64,000 nt of DNA from UBA5543 sp964464965. Lineage in GTDB: Bacteria > Bacteroidota > Bacteroidia > Chitinophagales > Chitinophagaceae. Numbering within the stretch: the first letter of the stretch is position 1; each line of letters starts with the position of its first letter. Where the stretch lies: contig CAYXHM010000003.1 of assembly GCA_964464965.1 (NCBI GenBank), forward strand, positions 434,001 through 498,000, read 5' to 3'. The notes under the pieces were generated by a model. That model made no database searches, was not told the origin of the DNA, and worked only from the letters and a program-made list of their open reading frames with translations. Below are positions 1 to 8,544 of this stretch, piece by piece. A program made the translations under genes and the position numbers.

Positions 1-428
1 TAACCGACGGGCGCAGAACAGAAAGCATAGGTGCGGCACCTATATACCAGCTACAGGGAGAGGCCTTGTGCAACGCTATGATGAAGGCGGAAACCAAAGC
101 CAAACGCCGCGCTACGCTGGACCTGCTGGGCCTGGGCATGATGGACGAAACGGAGTTGCCTGCAGAACCGCATAAAGCGGCGCTGAATATATCAACGCCA
201 CCAGTACAGAAAGGCATGTACACGCCAGGGCAGGAGATACTATCGCCCGCATTTCCCGAATCGCTTTTTTTAAGTGACAAGGGTTTGCAGAAGGCTGTAG
301 CAAATTGTAATGATGAAGATGCGCTGCTGATATTGTACAACGATAACAAACAACGCATAGACAATCATCCTGAACTGAAAAAAATGTTTACCGAAAGGAA
401 ACTGGCATTGAGGAAACAGGCGGCATAG
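1..428 (+). CDS. Phage-type recombination/annealing protein, C-terminal part
   Basis: The frame is open to the left edge (first full codon at position 3), so this is the 3' part of a longer gene; about 141 residues are visible. The segment GEALCNAMMKAETKAKRR followed by GLGMMDETE is, from memory, characteristic of phage recombination proteins of the RecT/Bet/single-strand-annealing kind that sit in replication modules. The tail (YNDNKQRIDNHPELKKMFTERK) is a helical C-terminus seen in the same group. An 8-bp degenerate tandem repeat begins four bases after the stop. With the DUF4373-like gene at 2160 it suggests a phage early module, although host-like membrane genes lie between them. The exact annealing-protein family cannot be fixed without the N-terminal domain. 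Confidence 0.55.
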   Translation, partial: TDGRRTESIGAAPIYQLQGEALCNAMMKAETKAKRRATLDLLGLGMMDETELPAEPHKAALNISTPPVQKGMYTPGQEILSPAFPESLFLSDKGLQKAVANCNDEDALLILYNDNKQRIDNHPELKKMFTERKLALRKQAA

Positions 429-772
429 TTAAAATGTGCTAATGCGATAATGCGGCAATGTGATAATGAGCATGCCGGGTGGATAGCTGCACGACGGATA
501 TAAAAAACAACTTCCCTTCAACGGGAGTGAATTTTTGGGTTAGAAGTTACCTGTAAGTCCACGCGATGAAAACGCTTACCTGTAACCTGCACCATGAAAA
601 ACTGATTTTTTTAGAATGATGACTGAATGACCAGGTGGCACACAGCGGTAAAGAATGGCAGAACACTATAATACCCTGTTCCATGAAAAACTAATTGCCG
701 CAGATGGCGCCCTGGTTGTTCAGTTTTAAATAGAAGTTCTTTGAGAGATTGTTATGAGAAGAAAATGCGTGG
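429..772. other. Gap with degenerate short repeats, no gene seen
   Basis: Positions 433-472 hold five consecutive 8-bp units of the form AATGYGNN. Between about 547 and 705 the phrases ACCTGTAA and CCATGAAAAACT recur in imperfect copies. The longest ATG frame noticed here is 17 codons. No terminator or tRNA was recognised. Confidence 0.5.
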
Positions 773-1168
773 TTACTTAACCAGTACCTGCAGGAATATG
801 AGCATGGCCATCAGGTAAAATATGGCAGCAGCGGCGTTGGCTATCAGCAATGCTATGGCCACACGGTTGCGCTTGTAAAAGTACATGCTCATAACCATAC
901 CCATTACGGCAAGTACAGCATGGCTGGCGGTAAACAGGGTAGAGAATAACTCGTGCCCTGTGGTGCTGGTAAGCGGCATATGGTGTCCCGCCGATAATAA
1001 TACAAATAACTGCACGGGAGTGTACAGCACTATAAACCAGGCAGGTATCCTGTAGGCGGGCGATAGCCTTTGCGTAAAGTTTTTAAAAGGGGATATGCGG
1101 TATGCCAGGCGGTATAACATAGCCGTAATAAGAATTGCCAGCAGTATGATAAATATGAGCGTACCCAT
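773..1168 (-). CDS. Small four-helix membrane protein, unknown function
   Basis: A 131-residue protein with four hydrophobic stretches of about 20 residues (near 3-22, 43-62, 75-98 and 104-128), separated by short basic loops such as YFYKRNR. It shares its layout with the protein encoded at 1569-1994: a first helix, a loop with a SPF/SPYS motif, two helices, an Arg/Lys-rich turn and a last helix. The two are probably divergent paralogs. It is the last of three same-strand genes (starts at 1994, 1536 and 1168) with gaps of 32 and 86 bp, probably one transcript. No catalytic or binding motif was recognised. Confidence 0.6.
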   Translation of the reverse strand: MGTLIFIILLAILITAMLYRLAYRISPFKNFTQRLSPAYRIPAWFIVLYTPVQLFVLLSAGHHMPLTSTTGHELFSTLFTASHAVLAVMGMVMSMYFYKRNRVAIALLIANAAAAIFYLMAMLIFLQVLVK

Positions 1169-1254
1169 GTGCAGATTGGTTGCGGCAAAGCTACTGTTTT
1201 TATGGTATGCCGTGGGGTGGTTTTTGATAAATCGTTCGCGAGAAAATGTGAACG

Positions 1255-1536
1255 CTAGCTGGATGCACCCATTACAAACAGCATAAAGCCTATTACCAGC
1301 ATAACCAGCGCAAGCAGGATGTTCAGCACCATTACCACCCAGAATGCCTTGTGATAAAGCCTGGCCAGCTTAAGAGATGTGTATATAGCAGGCAGGGGGG
1401 TGAATACGTTGATTAGTAATAATACACTGCCTGTCTTTGGTGGCAATATGCCTGATACGGCCAATGGTATCAATACCCAGGGCAGGAAAGACAAAAAGAT
1501 AAACAATACTGTTGATTGTTGCGCAGGAGTTGACAT
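1255..1536 (-). CDS. Small three-helix membrane protein, unknown function
   Basis: A 93-residue protein, nearly all hydrophobic, with about three membrane segments (around 10-30, 36-52 and 65-90) and few charged residues. It is the middle gene of the three-gene minus-strand set between 773 and 1994. It is shorter than its neighbours and not clearly homologous to them. No family was recognised. The start at 1536 (MSTPAQQ) is the only reasonable ATG. Confidence 0.5.
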   Translation of the reverse strand: MSTPAQQSTVLFIFLSFLPWVLIPLAVSGILPPKTGSVLLLINVFTPLPAIYTSLKLARLYHKAFWVVMVLNILLALVMLVIGFMLFVMGASS

Positions 1537-1568
1537 AATTGGCCGGGATATTTACCTAAATGTAAACA

Positions 1569-1994
1569 TTAATGGTGAATGCTGAAAAACAGGCCTATCA
1601 GGCAGCCTACATATACTATGCCCGATACCACATCTGTAACGAAATATACCGTGTTGCGCTTGTTGCGCCTGCGCAGGTAAAGAGCGCCCGCGGCACCTAT
1701 CACACTCAGCACCGTATGCCATATACAAAACCATGTCAGCGTCTTTAAAGCATCGGCAGAAAGATGTGCCAGGCCCGGCAGCATAACGGCTATGATAGCC
1801 AGTAATAACAAAGAAAGTGGTGGATAACCCGCAATGGTGTAAAGGGTTTTGCGCTCCCACCCCGGCAGCGCAACCGTAGCATCTTTGCGGCTGTAGGGTG
1901 AAAGCTCGTAACAAATGGATGTGAAGATAACTATGAACACCACACTCAACACCACGTAAAATAAAACGCCAATCGTCATACCCATCGTACTCAT
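1569..1994 (-). CDS. Small four-helix membrane protein, unknown function
   Basis: The start MSTMGMTIG at 1994 is chosen over an upstream in-frame ATG at 2039, which adds an unlikely aromatic stretch. The product has about 141 residues and four hydrophobic segments, with a basic turn LRRRNKRN before the last one. The same architecture appears in the 131-residue protein at 773-1168, so the pair are probably paralogs. It is the first gene of the putative three-gene transcript. Its upstream region (2040-2159) contains near-repeats of AAAATGCTGAA. Function unknown. Confidence 0.55.
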   Translation of the reverse strand: MSTMGMTIGVLFYVVLSVVFIVIFTSICYELSPYSRKDATVALPGWERKTLYTIAGYPPLSLLLLAIIAVMLPGLAHLSADALKTLTWFCIWHTVLSVIGAAGALYLRRRNKRNTVYFVTDVVSGIVYVGCLIGLFFSIHH

Positions 1995-2159
1995 AACAAA
2001 ACCTCTTTGATAATAAGTATAAAACAAAAACAATACCAAAAATGCTGAATGGTTAAAATGCTGAAAGGATAAATGTTAAAATGATATTGTGCTGACAATA
2101 CAATAACATGCCTTCCTTTAACCAACTCATTAACCCTTTTAACCAATAAATAATAAACC

Positions 2160-3281
2160 ATGAGTAAGAAAGAAAGTTACTGGTTCAGCCACGACAGCGA
2201 TGCGGCTAATAATCCCCGCCTGGTGGCACTGATAGACAAATACGGATTTGAAGGCTACGGCCGCTGGTGGAGGCTGCTGGAGCGTTTGCGTAGTTGCGAT
2301 GGGTACCGTTATGATACAGGCACAGCCTTTGCATGGGCTGTATTAGGCAAAGACCTGATGCTGACAGCAGCCGAAGCAGAGGCGTTTGTACATGATTGTA
2401 TCAATTACTTTGGCGTGTTGCAGTATGACGGCCAATACCTGTGGAGCGATAGCCTGCTGGACAGGATGGAATTCTGGGAAAAGAAAAGAGAAGTGTTGCG
2501 CGAGCGTGGCAGAAAAGGTGGGGAGAAAAGTGGTAAAAGCAGGAGTGCTAATAAAAACGAAGCACAAGTTCAGGATAATGAACCTGTGCTTCAGTTTTCT
2601 GAAGCACAGGTTTCAAAAGTTATGAACATTTTAAGCACAAATGAAGCAAACGATACTAAACCAAACCAAACTAAACCAAACCAAACGACGTTATATAATA
2701 GAGAGGATAAGAGTATCGGCGATGAAGTAAATTTTGAGGTTATGGAAAATGATACAGCACATACGGATAATAGTCCTGAACAGGAAAATGGGTTGAGCAT
2801 ATTGCGCGACAGGGCGCTTGCCGACGACCAGCGTTTTGTATATGCATATGTATCTACAGGGCGTATCAACAAAGCGCAACTGGCCGACTGGCTGACTGCG
2901 TTTAACACCTGGCTGCAGTTTACAGGAGAAGATATAAAAGAAGAGCGTGACTACCGCAGGCATTTTGCCGCATGGTTCAGGTACAGGGATGTGGCACGCG
3001 AAGACCCTAAACTGTACAGCCCCGCAACTGCCGGCAGCATTACTAAAACAGAACTACCCGCTGCAGCCAAAACAGTGCCCCTGCCCGTAGCCAAAAGCCT
3101 GCTGAAAGAAACACAGATGGCTGTGGACGACAAACAGGAAAAAGAAGAAGAAAATAGACCCGCGGGCTTTCAGCTAAAGCTGGAAACAGATACCCGTGGA
3201 AAATACAGCAAGGGCGATAATAAATTTGACATGTACTGGCTGAAATCCCTGCGCGATGAAGTGCGGAGTATGGGAGGGTGA
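2160..3281 (+). CDS. DUF4373/Lin1244-like phage replication protein
   Basis: The N-terminus (KESYWFSHDSDAANNPRLVA then LIDKYGFEGYGRWWRLLERL) matches the Lin1244/Lin1753-type N-terminal domain (DUF4373), common in phage and plasmid replication genes of Bacteroidota and Firmicutes. A middle low-complexity linker (around residues 160-180) comes from an AAACCAAACC-type repeat and reads TKPNQTKPNQTT. Near 245-285 a second region, LTAFNTWLQFTGEDI and then HFAAWFRYRD, resembles the C-terminal domain often paired with DUF4373, thought to act in replication initiation or helicase loading (inference). Length 373 residues. The gene stands alone, 2 kb from the recombination-protein fragment at the left edge. 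Confidence 0.75.
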   Translation: MSKKESYWFSHDSDAANNPRLVALIDKYGFEGYGRWWRLLERLRSCDGYRYDTGTAFAWAVLGKDLMLTAAEAEAFVHDCINYFGVLQYDGQYLWSDSLLDRMEFWEKKREVLRERGRKGGEKSGKSRSANKNEAQVQDNEPVLQFSEAQVSKVMNILSTNEANDTKPNQTKPNQTTLYNREDKSIGDEVNFEVMENDTAHTDNSPEQENGLSILRDRALADDQRFVYAYVSTGRINKAQLADWLTAFNTWLQFTGEDIKEERDYRRHFAAWFRYRDVAREDPKLYSPATAGSITKTELPAAAKTVPLPVAKSLLKETQMAVDDKQEKEEENRPAGFQLKLETDTRGKYSKGDNKFDMYWLKSLRDEVRSMGG

Positions 3282-3386
3282 TGCTTAAAGTGAAAAGTAA
3301 AAAATTCAAAAGCAAAAAGTTGAGGAAGCAGTCATGCTAAGGCTGCACTATCATTCCCACGGCGCGGTTTTTTATGATTATTCAGC

Positions 3387-4007
3387 ATGCGGATAGTTAT
3401 ATCCATAACGTTGTTGATAATTGGTATATCGTATTATGCAAAAGCACAGCAATGGCTGCGTTTGGGGTTGAGCGGCGGGGTGTCTCACTCGCATATTTCA
3501 GGTACGGTTGATTTTTACCAGGCAAGCCCGATATTTGGCTTCAACGGAACAGTAAAGGCAGTTGGAGATTTCAGCAGGGTGCGGGCAGGTGTTGCGCTGG
3601 AGGCGGGTAATATAGCAGGTAAAGTAGTAAAGCAGCATATTTCCACACGGTCAGACGATGCAAGAAAAACGCTGGCGGAAAACAACAGCATAGCAGGTGC
3701 TTACAAATTACCTCATGCCTTCGTATACGGAAAAATAAACCTTAAAGGAGGCAATTATATATTTGCCGGTGGTATGGCCGGGTGGATAATGGGTAACAGC
3801 CAGGTTGCGGAACGCAGCTTCAGTAGTTTTGCATTTGGCATAGATGCAGGTGTAGTGTTTCAACTAACAAGCAGGTTGGGGCTGGAACTGGCTGAAGGAT
3901 GGCGGCACACACAAATTTCGGGCAATGTTTATCCCGGCAAGAACATGCAGCAGCGCCTTGATTATTTTAATACTAATGTGGGCGTGGTGTATAGTTTTGG
4001 CAAATAA
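3387..4007 (+). CDS. Outer-membrane beta-barrel protein
   Basis: A 206-residue protein with an N-terminal signal peptide (MRIVISITLLIIGISYYAKA, cut before QQ) followed by alternating hydrophobic/polar strands. Its middle segments (VYGKINLKGGNYIFAGGMAG) are typical of 8-stranded outer-membrane barrels of Bacteroidota (OmpA-barrel/porin-family type). It is the first of three consecutive genes for similar barrels (3387, 4041, 4756), probably one transcript. A matching YAGPMAG/YAGPAVG segment recurs in the other two. No ligand can be inferred. Confidence 0.7.
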   Translation: MRIVISITLLIIGISYYAKAQQWLRLGLSGGVSHSHISGTVDFYQASPIFGFNGTVKAVGDFSRVRAGVALEAGNIAGKVVKQHISTRSDDARKTLAENNSIAGAYKLPHAFVYGKINLKGGNYIFAGGMAGWIMGNSQVAERSFSSFAFGIDAGVVFQLTSRLGLELAEGWRHTQISGNVYPGKNMQQRLDYFNTNVGVVYSFGK

Positions 4008-4040
4008 TCTGCTAGCTTCGCACCACTAAAATTCTATGTT

Positions 4041-4703
4041 TTGAAACCATTACCTATCCTGGTATTCTTCGTTTTATTATCGCTTACAACTAATGCACAG
4101 CAGCAAAGGATACAGGCCAGCTTCCTGGGTGGTTATTCTTTTAATAAAATAGAAGGTACACCGCACCTTGAGCCACTGCATAAAATAAGAAGCGGCAACT
4201 TCAGCACACGCCTGATGCTGAATTATAAATTCATACAGGGCGGGGCAGGCTTCGAGATAGGACGTATAAGAGGGTGGCTGGAGGATACGCTGAACCCGCA
4301 GCGGCTTCAGAATATACCTCCTGATATTGCAGCCCCCTATATCATGACCTTCCTATTTATAAATGGTAAGCTGAACATTGATGAGGAAAGGCTTTACTTG
4401 TACGCAGGGCCTATGGCGGGCAGGGTAACAACAAACGATAACTATACCCACTCTAAATACAATAAAGGCTGGGTATATGGCGGACATGTGGGAGCGGTGT
4501 TTCACCTGTCGAAAGTGGTGAGTATAGACGTTCTGTATAATCTGCGTTTCTACACTATAGACGATTCCAATCCGCCGGTGCTAAACCCATACGGTGGGCC
4601 GTTTTTTAAAGAATACAGCATGCGTATGAACAATATACAGGCAGGATTGCGCATCAGGTTCAGAAATGAAAACTGCTGCAAGGCTGAATTGCCGGAAGAG
4701 TAA
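4041..4703 (+). CDS. Outer-membrane beta-barrel protein (TTG start)
   Basis: A 220-residue protein. The signal peptide MKPLPILVFFVLLSLTTNA fits only if translation begins at TTG 4041; the ATG at 4035 is out of frame and hits a stop at once. It continues with QQQRIQASFLGGYSFNKIEG and barrel-like strands, including LYAGPMAGRV near residue 125. It is the middle of three barrel genes in a row, 33 bp after the previous stop. Probably an outer-membrane protein of unknown ligand; the family (porin/OmpA barrel) is inferred from pattern only. Confidence 0.65.
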   Translation: MKPLPILVFFVLLSLTTNAQQQRIQASFLGGYSFNKIEGTPHLEPLHKIRSGNFSTRLMLNYKFIQGGAGFEIGRIRGWLEDTLNPQRLQNIPPDIAAPYIMTFLFINGKLNIDEERLYLYAGPMAGRVTTNDNYTHSKYNKGWVYGGHVGAVFHLSKVVSIDVLYNLRFYTIDDSNPPVLNPYGGPFFKEYSMRMNNIQAGLRIRFRNENCCKAELPEE

Positions 4704-4755
4704 TGCACCTTCGGCACAATTGTTGCGTTTACCCTTTGTCTTATCCCGTACAACT

Positions 4756-5427
4756 ATGCGATATTATATACTCTTACTATTACTGCTCCCCGTTGCTGTA
4801 CAGGCACAGCAAAAGCCTACCATGCACCTGGGGTTTAATACCGGCATCATCTTCAATCAGTCGAACTTTATAGGCAATGATATCAGCGCAGTTACCTATA
4901 ATTCTGATAACGTAAACATATGGCTGGGCATGAAAAGCTGGCTGGAGTATGAGCACATGCAGATAGGCATGGCAGTAGAAAGTGGTATCGTAAACGAAAA
5001 TATAGAGTACACCCTGCGGCAGTATGAAAACCACGCCCTTGTCAATGAAAGTATTGTGTTTACACGTTTCAGGATGGTATCTCCGGCAGTGATGCCTATG
5101 CTGTTTGCGCATTACAAAATGAACCTGCCCCGCAACACCCGCATGTATGCCGGACCAGCGGTGGGTATGCTTGCAGGTTACAACCAGTATGCCGGCCACA
5201 ATATATGGCTGCTGGCAGGTGGCCTTAACCTGGGCATATCATTTGCCATCAGCAGGCATGCACGGTTTGAGGTAGCGCACGCCTGGCGTATGACCAAGGT
5301 GGATATAAAAAAAGATGTGGCATACCAGGTGCCGCCCGATGGTAACGGCAACTACAGCCAATACAGCATCCCCGATTTCTGGCTGCAGATATTTACCAAC
5401 AGCATAGGCATAGTGGTGGATTTTTAG
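4756..5427 (+). CDS. Outer-membrane beta-barrel protein
   Basis: The start MRYYILLLLLLPVAVQAQQ at 4756 gives an immediate signal peptide. An upstream in-frame ATG at 4666 would add 30 residues without a signal and overlap the preceding gene. The mature protein of about 205 residues has barrel-type strands and the segment MYAGPAVGMLAGYNQYAG, matching the other two barrels at 3387 and 4041. The gene for an HExxH membrane protein follows with a single base between its stop and the next ATG (5429), suggesting translational coupling. Confidence 0.7.
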   Translation: MRYYILLLLLLPVAVQAQQKPTMHLGFNTGIIFNQSNFIGNDISAVTYNSDNVNIWLGMKSWLEYEHMQIGMAVESGIVNENIEYTLRQYENHALVNESIVFTRFRMVSPAVMPMLFAHYKMNLPRNTRMYAGPAVGMLAGYNQYAGHNIWLLAGGLNLGISFAISRHARFEVAHAWRMTKVDIKKDVAYQVPPDGNGNYSQYSIPDFWLQIFTNSIGIVVDF

Positions 5428-5428
5428 C

Positions 5429-6073
5429 ATGTATATAGGTACATTTATACCTATGCCCAACCTGCGTATTTTCCTGTTCTTTTTTATTGCAGCAATTGCA
5501 GGTACATTACTGCACGAATGCGGCCATGCTCTGGCTTCTATGTATTTCGGGTTTCACCCGCAGATGCATTATACATATTGCGAACAGATGTCCGCGGCAG
5601 AGTGGGATGCTGTGGACAAGGGATTGCTGGTTTTTAAACCATACCCCCATGGTATATGGATAACCCTGGGTGGCCCCCTGCAAACCTTGTTTACAGGCAC
5701 GGCAGGCATAGTGGGTTTGTGCATACTAAGACGGCGCACTGTTATAGATGCGGGCAAGGCATGGCACTTGTTTTGGATAGTGCTGGCATTCTTTCATAGC
5801 CGCTGGGTGATGAACAGCATAGGCATACTATATAAGCACTACATAACGGGTAAGCATAGCAATGCAGACGAAGTGAAGCTAATGCGCTACTGGAATATAG
5901 ATATAGCCACCGGTACCTGGGCTATGCTACTGGTAGCCTGCGCATTGCTGGCCTATATCACCTTTGTGCTGGTAAAGAAACACAGGTGGCAGTTAATAGT
6001 ATTTGGCGGAGCAGGCAGCGTTGCGGGCGGGTGGTTCTGGCTGAAATGGGCAGGGCCTGTACTGATGCCCTGA
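5429..6073 (+). CDS. Membrane HExxH protein, M50-like metalloprotease candidate
   Basis: A 214-residue protein with about five hydrophobic segments. The first helix ends in GTLLHECGHALAS, carrying HECGH (residues 29-33), an HExxH zinc-site motif inside a membrane helix as in M50/site-2-type proteases. A GG-P motif follows (ITLGGPLQTLFTG, about 77-89), also seen in this class. I do not see the canonical NPDG second motif; a DAGKAWHLFW or NSIGILY segment could take its place. Start at 5429 (MYIGTF) or 5453 (MPNLRI). It follows the third barrel gene with one base between stop and start, so it may belong with that operon. Confidence 0.55.
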   Translation: MYIGTFIPMPNLRIFLFFFIAAIAGTLLHECGHALASMYFGFHPQMHYTYCEQMSAAEWDAVDKGLLVFKPYPHGIWITLGGPLQTLFTGTAGIVGLCILRRRTVIDAGKAWHLFWIVLAFFHSRWVMNSIGILYKHYITGKHSNADEVKLMRYWNIDIATGTWAMLLVACALLAYITFVLVKKHRWQLIVFGGAGSVAGGWFWLKWAGPVLMP

Positions 6074-6103
6074 TGATGGTGCTTTCTTTTACCGTTTCTA
6101 GTA

Positions 6104-6514
6104 TTACGCCCAGTCGGTAGTGCGGTAGCCTGTACCTTCAATAGTTACGCCGGTTTCCAGCAGAGCCTCGTACATAGGCCGTAAATCTACACTGTAGCTG
6201 CCTGTAGTTATGGATAATACTTTCCCGTTTTTCATATGCACCACAAAACGCATGGTATAGCCCGCATGTACGGCTATCTTATCTACTTCATCGATAGCTA
6301 CACTTATGTTTTTGCTAAACGGGTTAGGGGTAGCTACGGAAAATTTTTCTTTACTAATGCGTATAACCGGCGCGTAAATTATCTGCGTGATGCCTATGAT
6401 AGCCGGGAATGCGATGGCAAGCGCGGTATTATCGCCTATGTATAGCAAAGAGACTAAGAAACCCAGTACTATTGTACAACTGGCTATCAGTGTTTTTACC
6501 CCGAACGTTTTCAT
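6104..6514 (-). CDS. Membrane-anchored small protein, PH-like
   Basis: A 136-residue protein with two hydrophobic helices at the N-terminus (7-27 and 31-50), then a soluble domain with short beta-strand pattern (SVAIDEVDKIAVHAGYTMRF, VVHMKNGKVLSITTGSY). Two helices followed by a small beta domain resemble bacterial PH-like membrane proteins, but no specific motif proves it. It converges with the HExxH gene (31 bp between stops). Function unknown. Confidence 0.5.
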   Translation of the reverse strand: MKTFGVKTLIASCTIVLGFLVSLLYIGDNTALAIAFPAIIGITQIIYAPVIRISKEKFSVATPNPFSKNISVAIDEVDKIAVHAGYTMRFVVHMKNGKVLSITTGSYSVDLRPMYEALLETGVTIEGTGYRTTDWA

Positions 6515-6555
6515 ACAATAAATATACTAAAAATAATAAATGTAGCAAAATGAAA

Positions 6556-6577
6556 ACAGCCCCTGGAAAGGGGCTGT
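6556..6577 (-). terminator. Rho-independent terminator
   Basis: A 9-bp perfect stem ACAGCCCCT/AGGGGCTGT with a 4-base loop lies 24 bp after the stop of the T9SS protein at 6602. On the minus strand the stem is followed by a T-rich stretch. Confidence 0.8.
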
Positions 6578-6601
6578 AACGATTATGATGCAATGATGAA
6601 A

Positions 6602-8419
6602 TTACTGTTTTGTAAACCTGGCTGTGCCGTTTATGCCTTCGCCCGCCAGTTGTACATAGTACACACCCGCAGGTAGCTGCGCTATGTTAATGGTAGCGGT
6701 AGCGGCATTCAGTATTGCCGTGCTTACCGCCTGGCCTGTAGTGCTGTATATGGTTGCCTGTATATTGCTGTTGTTGTTCAGTGCAAAGTGCAGCATATCC
6801 GTAGCGGGGTTGGGGTACACCTGTACCGTGCGGCCTGTGTTCAGGTCTGTTATATCCAGTGTTTTGGTATCAAACACGGTAAAAGTACCGAAAGACTGCG
6901 CGCCCTTGCGTGACGATGTGTACATAGGGCCCATAGCAGTAGCTACAGACGGCATGTTTTTCTCCCATTTGCCCGATGTGTATTGTGTACCGAAAGACTG
7001 GCTGCGGTCGAAGGAATTAACCTCCATACCTGTAGCCCATGCCATGGTCATATCGTAGTCCACGTTTGTTTGCGTACCGGTGTGGCTGGTGGTCCATGTA
7101 GCGTTCACTATTGGCTCAGTAGCTGCAATGTCTGCACCTGTAGCACCGGCAGCTTTTACACCCGCTACTACATTCACCGTCATCTCCGGGAAATGTTTGG
7201 CGTTGTTACTTTTTATTATAGCAGGCGAGTAGCCGTTTGCATGTCCTACATGGAATGTTACTGTAGCGTCGGCCAGTATCTCCTGGCGCAGCTTGCCATT
7301 TGCACCTGTAAGCACATAGCTGTTTGCCGAGCCTCCTGTTGTTTTACCGGTATTATTCCTAACCGTCAGTGTATTGCCCTGTACGTTTATAATACCATTC
7401 AGCAATGAAAGTTCTTCCTCCACTGTCACGTCAGAAGCCAGTTTCAATGTATCAGTGCCTGTGGCGCAGTTCATCTTGAAGCTTTTTACCATTTGTGCAT
7501 TGGTACCAAAACGCAAAGTGCCCACATTGCCTGCTCCTGATGCAATTTCTATCCCACACATGGCGCTGCCGTTTACATACCCGCCGGTACAGTGTATGGT
7601 GCTGTTGCCCGCCAGTATAAGTGTGTCATCTGTCAGGTCTAATACGCCCGATGTGATAGTGAGCTTATTATCCTTAAAAAGCAGGTGGGCCGTTGCAGTC
7701 AGAGCACTAGCTGCAGGTAAAGCAATTTCCACATCACCTACAGAGTCATTAGGAAACTCAAATCCTGTACCTATAGAAGTACTGCCAGTTTCATAGCGCA
7801 GGTTGAACGGGAAGGTTTCCAGCATGGCCCCCGGCATGGTAGCTATTGTGCCATCCCTCATTATTAATGTTGGTTTTGGGGCAGCTAACTGGCCCAGGCC
7901 TATGTAAGCCGATGTTGCCATAAAAGTAGTACCGCCAGCCAGGTACATTTTTTCTTTTGCAATCACCTTTGTACCTGCACCCATAGAAGCGCCTGAGAGC
8001 GTTATTTTTTTGCCCATAATAGTACCGCCAAAGTTGGTAAGCATATTGGCGTTAGAGCCTATGTACACGCTGTCAGCATCTATCAGGCTGGTAAGGTCGG
8101 CGGTTATCTGCCCGTCTGTAATAGTTACATAGTTGCTGCTGGTGCCCACAATGCGACCCGTACCCTGTAATTGCACGGTAGAAAAGCTGCTTTTTATTTT
8201 CAGATCAACATCCAGTGTAACTACTACGCCGGTTTGTATCACAATACTATTGGCCTGTATATCTGCCGGCGGCACATGTGCCGGCAATGTTCCACCCCAT
8301 GTAGCGGGCGAGCTGAAGTTGCCCGATGTAGTGGCCGTGTAAACAAGGGCATTCGCCTGCGTAATGCTAAAGGCGGCTGCCATCAGAAGCATAGAAGTTT
8401 TTGTAAAGGAAGATCTCAT
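6602..8419 (-). CDS. T9SS-secreted protein with G8-like N-terminus (paralog 1)
   Basis: A 605-residue protein. Signal peptide about 1-24, then a G8-like opening (SGNFSSPATWGGTLP, VVTLDVDL), then a long parallel-beta-like region rich in T, G, N and I. The C-terminus (about 530-605) is a type A sorting domain: VQVYPNPATDMLHFAL, then IAQLPAGVYYVQL and a basic end. Such proteins pass the outer membrane through the type IX secretion system and stay at the cell surface or are released. It is the most downstream of three tandem paralogs (12124, 10311, 8419) of 588-605 residues. Function is unknown; adhesion or polysaccharide interaction is an inference from the G8-like fold. Confidence 0.8.
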   Translation of the reverse strand: MRSSFTKTSMLLMAAAFSITQANALVYTATTSGNFSSPATWGGTLPAHVPPADIQANSIVIQTGVVVTLDVDLKIKSSFSTVQLQGTGRIVGTSSNYVTITDGQITADLTSLIDADSVYIGSNANMLTNFGGTIMGKKITLSGASMGAGTKVIAKEKMYLAGGTTFMATSAYIGLGQLAAPKPTLIMRDGTIATMPGAMLETFPFNLRYETGSTSIGTGFEFPNDSVGDVEIALPAASALTATAHLLFKDNKLTITSGVLDLTDDTLILAGNSTIHCTGGYVNGSAMCGIEIASGAGNVGTLRFGTNAQMVKSFKMNCATGTDTLKLASDVTVEEELSLLNGIINVQGNTLTVRNNTGKTTGGSANSYVLTGANGKLRQEILADATVTFHVGHANGYSPAIIKSNNAKHFPEMTVNVVAGVKAAGATGADIAATEPIVNATWTTSHTGTQTNVDYDMTMAWATGMEVNSFDRSQSFGTQYTSGKWEKNMPSVATAMGPMYTSSRKGAQSFGTFTVFDTKTLDITDLNTGRTVQVYPNPATDMLHFALNNNSNIQATIYSTTGQAVSTAILNAATATINIAQLPAGVYYVQLAGEGINGTARFTKQ

Positions 8420-8544
8420 ATCGTTACGTTTTTATAAGTATTAAATATACACAAAAAACGTTACATTACTATGGCTGATATAACAATACGATTAAATTTT
8501 TTTAATACGGTATAAACTTTCAGGTAACAATTGTAAAGCAGTCT

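Noticed and set aside
2117..2143. TTTAAC/ATTAAC/TTTAAC repeats upstream of the DUF4373-like gene
   Set aside because: Spacings are 12 and 9 bp, not 11, and the stretch is part of AT-rich degenerate repeats.
8490..8528. Degenerate GTTA-like units upstream of the 605-residue T9SS protein
   Set aside because: Only the first unit (GTTACC) is good, others are AT-rich approximations and the distance to the TATATTTA box is not 44 bp.
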